NCBI RefSeq assembly: GCF_023169945.1
Contig: NZ_AP025591.1
Coordinates: 2,564,501-2,628,500 of the forward strand
Source: Anaeromyxobacter oryzae
Lineage (GTDB): Bacteria > Myxococcota > Myxococcia > Myxococcales > Anaeromyxobacteraceae
DNA: 64,000 bases
Direction: 5' to 3'
Positions 60,975 to 64,000 of the stretch are shown here, piece by piece. The translations under genes were made by a program, and so were the position numbers. Every line of letters starts with the position of its first letter. The stretch's first letter is position 1. The notes beneath the pieces are model-generated. The model saw nothing but the letters and a program-made list of their open reading frames with translations. It did no database searches and was not told the DNA's origin.

Positions 60975-62315
60975 ATGCGCCCGATCGCCGCCGCGCTCCT
61001 CCTCGCCGCCGCCGCCCCGTCGTGGGCGGCCGCCCCGATCACGCTCGACGACGCCCTCGCCGAGGCCGCGCGCACCAGCGTCGACCTCCGCCTCTCCCGC
61101 GCCGACGTCGCCATCGCCGGCGCCGACCGGACGACCTCGATCTCCGGCGTGCTCCCCCGGCTCGACCTCTCGGTGAGCGCCGGACGCGCGTTCCAGGGCG
61201 CGACCTCCGCCCGCGCCGTCACGATCGGCGGCGTCACGTTCGTGAGCCCCGCCGTGCCGGAGACGAACGTCGCCCAGTACTCGGCGGGCCTGCAGCTCCG
61301 GCAGACGGTCTTCGATTGGGAGACCTACACCGGCATCCAGGCGTCCGGCTGGAGCGTGCGCGGGAACGAGCGGCTCTACGAGGAGACCGCGCTCACGCTC
61401 TCCTTCGAGGTGACGCGCCGGTTCTACGAGCTCGTCCGCGAGACGCGGAGCCTCGCGGTCCTCGAGAAGACCGCCGTCCGCTCGCAGGAGCTGGTCGATC
61501 GCGCCGATGCGCTCTTCACCGCGGGCAAGGCGCCGAAGAGCGACACGTACACCGCGCGGGTGAACCTCCAGAACGACCGGATCGCCGCCGAGCAGCAGCG
61601 CATCCGGGTCGAGCAGGCCCGGAGCGCCCTCGCGCAGATCCTCGGGCGGACCACGGCGGAGGACCTCGACGTGGTCCCGCCGGCGGCGGTCGACGCGCCG
61701 GGCGTGCCCACCGGCGAGCCGCCGCCGCTCGACGCCCTCGTGGCCCGGGCCCGGGAGCGCCGGCCGACGGTGGTCGCGCAGCGCGCGTTCGTCGAGGCGG
61801 CGAAGGCGAGCGCCTCCGGCGCGCGGGCCGGCTACCTCCCGGCCGTGGCCGTCCAGGGCGCCTACAACCGCAACGGCCAGAACCTCGGCGGCACCGACGG
61901 CGTCGTCGGCGACCCCACCCGCGCCTACGACGCGAGCGCCCTCGTCGTGCTCTCCTGGAACCTGTTCGAGGGGCGCGCCACCAGCGCCCGCATCGCGCGC
62001 GCCGAGGGCACGCTCGAGCGCGCGCGGGCGACCGCCTACCGCGCCGAGACCGACGTCGCGAAGGAGGTCGCCGATGCCCGCGCCCAGGCGGTCTCGCTTC
62101 GACGCCAGATCGCCCTCGCGTCCGACACGCTGCAGATCGCGCGTCAGGCGCTCGACCTCGCCGCCCAGCGCCTCGAGGCCGGCCTCGCGAACCAGCTCGA
62201 GCTCCGCGACGCGAACCTGAAGCTCACGCAGGCGGAGCTGACGCTCCTGCAGACCCGCATCGATCACGCCGTCGCGATCGCCGACCTCGCGCGCGCGGCG
62301 GGAGGAGCCCTCTAG
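60975..62315 (+). CDS. TolC-family outer membrane channel
   Basis: 446 residues. Signal peptide about 1-18 (ending SWA|AAPI). OEP repeats: [40 protein letters not shown]; a second half starting [17 protein letters not shown]; and [23 protein letters not shown], the usual C-terminal repeat. Forms the outer-membrane end of a tripartite pump with the MacA and MacB genes that follow. Its TAG stop touches the macA ATG with no gap. Confidence 0.92.
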   Translation: MRPIAAALLLAAAAPSWAAAPITLDDALAEAARTSVDLRLSRADVAIAGADRTTSISGVLPRLDLSVSAGRAFQGATSARAVTIGGVTFVSPAVPETNVAQYSAGLQLRQTVFDWETYTGIQASGWSVRGNERLYEETALTLSFEVTRRFYELVRETRSLAVLEKTAVRSQELVDRADALFTAGKAPKSDTYTARVNLQNDRIAAEQQRIRVEQARSALAQILGRTTAEDLDVVPPAAVDAPGVPTGEPPPLDALVARARERRPTVVAQRAFVEAAKASASGARAGYLPAVAVQGAYNRNGQNLGGTDGVVGDPTRAYDASALVVLSWNLFEGRATSARIARAEGTLERARATAYRAETDVAKEVADARAQAVSLRRQIALASDTLQIARQALDLAAQRLEAGLANQLELRDANLKLTQAELTLLQTRIDHAVAIADLARAAGGAL

Positions 62316-63686
62316 ATGGCCAGCCAGAACCCGATCCCGAAGCCCGCACCCGAGCCGGGCCGCGCCGCGCCCGAGACCCCGACCGTGGCGCCCATGCTCC
62401 CGCCGGTCCGCATGAGCTGGACGAAGCGCATCGTCGCCACCCTGTTCGTCGTCGCCGTCGTGGCGATCACGGTCCTCTCGCTCCGGCCGAGCCCGCCGCC
62501 GCCCATCGGGATCCAGGCGGTGAACGCGCGGAAGGGCGCCATCACCCGCGTCGTGACCGCCGCCGGGAAGCTCCAGGCCGCCACCGAGGTGAAGCTCTCC
62601 GCGAACGTCTCGGGCGATCTCCTCGAGCTCGACGCGCACGAGGGCGACCTCGTGAAGAAGGGCCAGGTGCTCGGCCGCATCGACGCGCGCCGCTACTCCG
62701 CCCAGGTGGCGCAGCAGACCGCGAACCGCGCGAGCGCCGCGGCCGACGTCGAGGGCGAGAAGGTGAGGGTCCTCCAGCTCGAGCAGGAGCTCGGGCGCGT
62801 GGAGACCCTCGCGAAGACGGGCAACGCCAGCGCCGCGGAGGTGGACACGGCGAAGTCGAGCCTCTCCGGCGAGCGCGCGCGCCTCCAGGCTGCGCAGGAG
62901 CGCGTCGCGCAGGCGGAGGCGCTCCTCTCCGAGGCCCGCCACAGCCTCTCGCTCACGACGCTCGTCTCGCCCATCGACGGCGTCATCACCAAGCGCGAGA
63001 AGCAGGTCGGCGAGCGGGTCCGCGGCTCGGAGCTCTCCGAGGACGTCATCCTCGTCATCTCGACCCTCTCCAAGATGGAGGCGAAGATCGAGGTCGGCGA
63101 GCACGAGGTCGTCTACGTGAAGGAGGGCGACCCGGCCGAGATCGAGATCGACGCCTTCCCCGACCAGAAGTTCCCGGCGCAGGTGGTCGAGGTCGCGCGG
63201 AACGCCACCGTGAAGAATCAGGGCACCGAGGGCGAGGTGACCACCTTCTTCGTCCGGCTCGCCCTCACGCACCCGGTCGAGGGCGCGCTGCCCGGGATGA
63301 GCGCGCAGGCGTCCATCTCCACCGACACGCGCGATCAGGCGATCGTGGTGCCGATCCAGGCGGTGACCGTACGGCCCGACCGCGACCTCGCTCCGGGCGG
63401 CCCGGCCCGCGACGAGCGCCCGCTGCCGCCGCCCGAGCCCGGCAAGAAGCAGAAGCGCGAGCCGCTCCGGAAGGTGGTCTTCGTGGTCGAGGGCGGCGTC
63501 GCGAAGGTGCGGCAGGTCGAGACCGGCCTCGCGAGCGAGAACGAGATCGAGATCGTCTCCGGGATCAAGGAGGGCGAGAAGGTGATCGAGGGGCCGTACC
63601 GCGTCCTCTCCCGCGAGCTCGCCGACGGCAAGCGCGTCGAGGAGCAGCCGCTCGGCGGCAAGGGCCCGGCCGGGAAGAAGGGATAG
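62316..63686 (+). CDS. macA: MacA/HlyD-type periplasmic adaptor
   Basis: 456 residues. N-terminal TM (about 38-56), then [20 protein letters not shown] (barrel-sandwich half), helical hairpin (about 130-210, [20 protein letters not shown] onward), second lipoyl half [20 protein letters not shown] and a beta-barrel. A C-terminal addition (about 360-456) has an acidic and Lys/Pro-rich loop ([18 protein letters not shown]). It bridges MacB in the inner membrane to TolC. Directly coupled to tolC; macB starts 5 bases after. Confidence 0.9.
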   Translation: MASQNPIPKPAPEPGRAAPETPTVAPMLPPVRMSWTKRIVATLFVVAVVAITVLSLRPSPPPPIGIQAVNARKGAITRVVTAAGKLQAATEVKLSANVSGDLLELDAHEGDLVKKGQVLGRIDARRYSAQVAQQTANRASAAADVEGEKVRVLQLEQELGRVETLAKTGNASAAEVDTAKSSLSGERARLQAAQERVAQAEALLSEARHSLSLTTLVSPIDGVITKREKQVGERVRGSELSEDVILVISTLSKMEAKIEVGEHEVVYVKEGDPAEIEIDAFPDQKFPAQVVEVARNATVKNQGTEGEVTTFFVRLALTHPVEGALPGMSAQASISTDTRDQAIVVPIQAVTVRPDRDLAPGGPARDERPLPPPEPGKKQKREPLRKVVFVVEGGVAKVRQVETGLASENEIEIVSGIKEGEKVIEGPYRVLSRELADGKRVEEQPLGGKGPAGKKG

Positions 63687-63691
63687 CGACC

Positions 63692-64000
63692 GTGGCCGAG
63701 CCGCTCATCGTGGTCGAGGACCTGCACCGGCACTACGAGGTCGGCGGCGAGACCGTCCGCGCCCTCGACGGCGTGTCGTTCAGCATCGCGCGCGGCGAGT
63801 GGGTCGCCATCATCGGGCAGTCCGGGTCCGGCAAGTCGACCCTCATGAACCTGCTCGGCTGCCTCGACACGCCCACCGCCGGCGTCTACCGGCTGAACGG
63901 CTCGGACGTGGAGGGGCTCGCGGACGACGCGCTCGCGGACCTCCGGAACAAGGAGATCGGGTTCGTCTTCCAGACGTTCCAGCTCCTCCCGCGCGCCTCC
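63692..64000 (+). CDS. macB: MacB-type ABC transporter ATPase (truncated by right edge)
   Basis: First 103 codons from a GTG at 63692. Starts [20 protein letters not shown], Walker [39 protein letters not shown] and Q-loop [13 protein letters not shown]. This is the LolD/MacB class, often with the permease fused or next. Without the rest I cannot tell whether it is full-length MacB or a separate ATPase. It completes the YIP1-TolC-MacA-MacB efflux operon, driven from about 60141. Confidence 0.87.
   Translation, partial: MAEPLIVVEDLHRHYEVGGETVRALDGVSFSIARGEWVAIIGQSGSGKSTLMNLLGCLDTPTAGVYRLNGSDVEGLADDALADLRNKEIGFVFQTFQLLPRAS

Overview
The window is about 72% GC, dense, rich in GTG and TTG starts and in 4-nt ATGA/GTGA gene overlaps. 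It carries a member of the myxobacterium-specific paralogue family TIGR02265/DUF2378 (43264-43845), secreted lipoproteins, a two-component hybrid kinase and a chemotaxis receptor. This points to a Myxococcota chromosome, most like Anaeromyxobacter. That assignment is inferred from gene content and style, not from a search. I see no tRNA, rRNA, CRISPR array, insertion sequence or phage gene, and no gene-free stretch above about 300 bases.

Layout. 1-4090 (minus): start of a TolC/CusC-type efflux porin, then an outer-membrane porin, PstS-like mini-protein and chemotaxis receptor operon. 4287-8422 (plus): hybrid sensor kinase coupled to an RsmB-type RNA methyltransferase. 8456-16175: ilvD, a CoA-pyrophosphatase-type Nudix, a secreted metalloprotease, HEAT and Sel1 repeat proteins, and an LRAT-like domain fused to a histone-H1-like tail. 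16307-20318: a PhnCDE-type transporter whose ATPase carries a LysR effector-binding domain. 20434-29558: M64 peptidase, acyl-CoA dehydrogenase, a membrane GcvH-like protein without the lipoyl lysine, ketopantoate reductase, small secreted proteins, a P-loop protein, and c-type cytochromes, one of them frameshifted.

29780-43182 is a starch/maltodextrin locus. It has three secreted GH13 enzymes, a maltoporin, two starch/carbohydrate-binding secreted proteins and a MalK-MalE-MalF-MalG importer. Most of it is one minus-strand operon, malK-malE-malF-malG-DOMON-lamB-PUD. No local regulator is visible.

45156-47271 is an encapsulin nanocompartment operon: encapsulated ferritin, shell protein, and a third translationally coupled coiled-coil gene.

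48509-56463 (minus) is the standout. An inositol-3-phosphate synthase, a CDP-alcohol phosphatidyltransferase, a PimA-like glycosyltransferase, two acyltransferases and a metallophosphoesterase are strung together, mostly by 4-nt overlaps, and followed by an RND/MMPL-type lipid exporter. It reads as a complete phosphatidylinositol-based glycolipid pathway outside the Actinobacteria.

56734-64000 (plus): Ppx/GppA with an HD domain, a DUF1460 cell-wall enzyme, DoxX, then a YIP1-like gene (frameshifted), TolC, MacA and the start of MacB, an efflux operon cut by the right edge.

Two further patterns stand out. Several plus-strand genes without a good Shine-Dalgarno have a TA-rich -10-like hexamer 5-9 bases before the start codon, suggesting leaderless mRNAs. 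Two genes are broken by what looks like a single missing base each.
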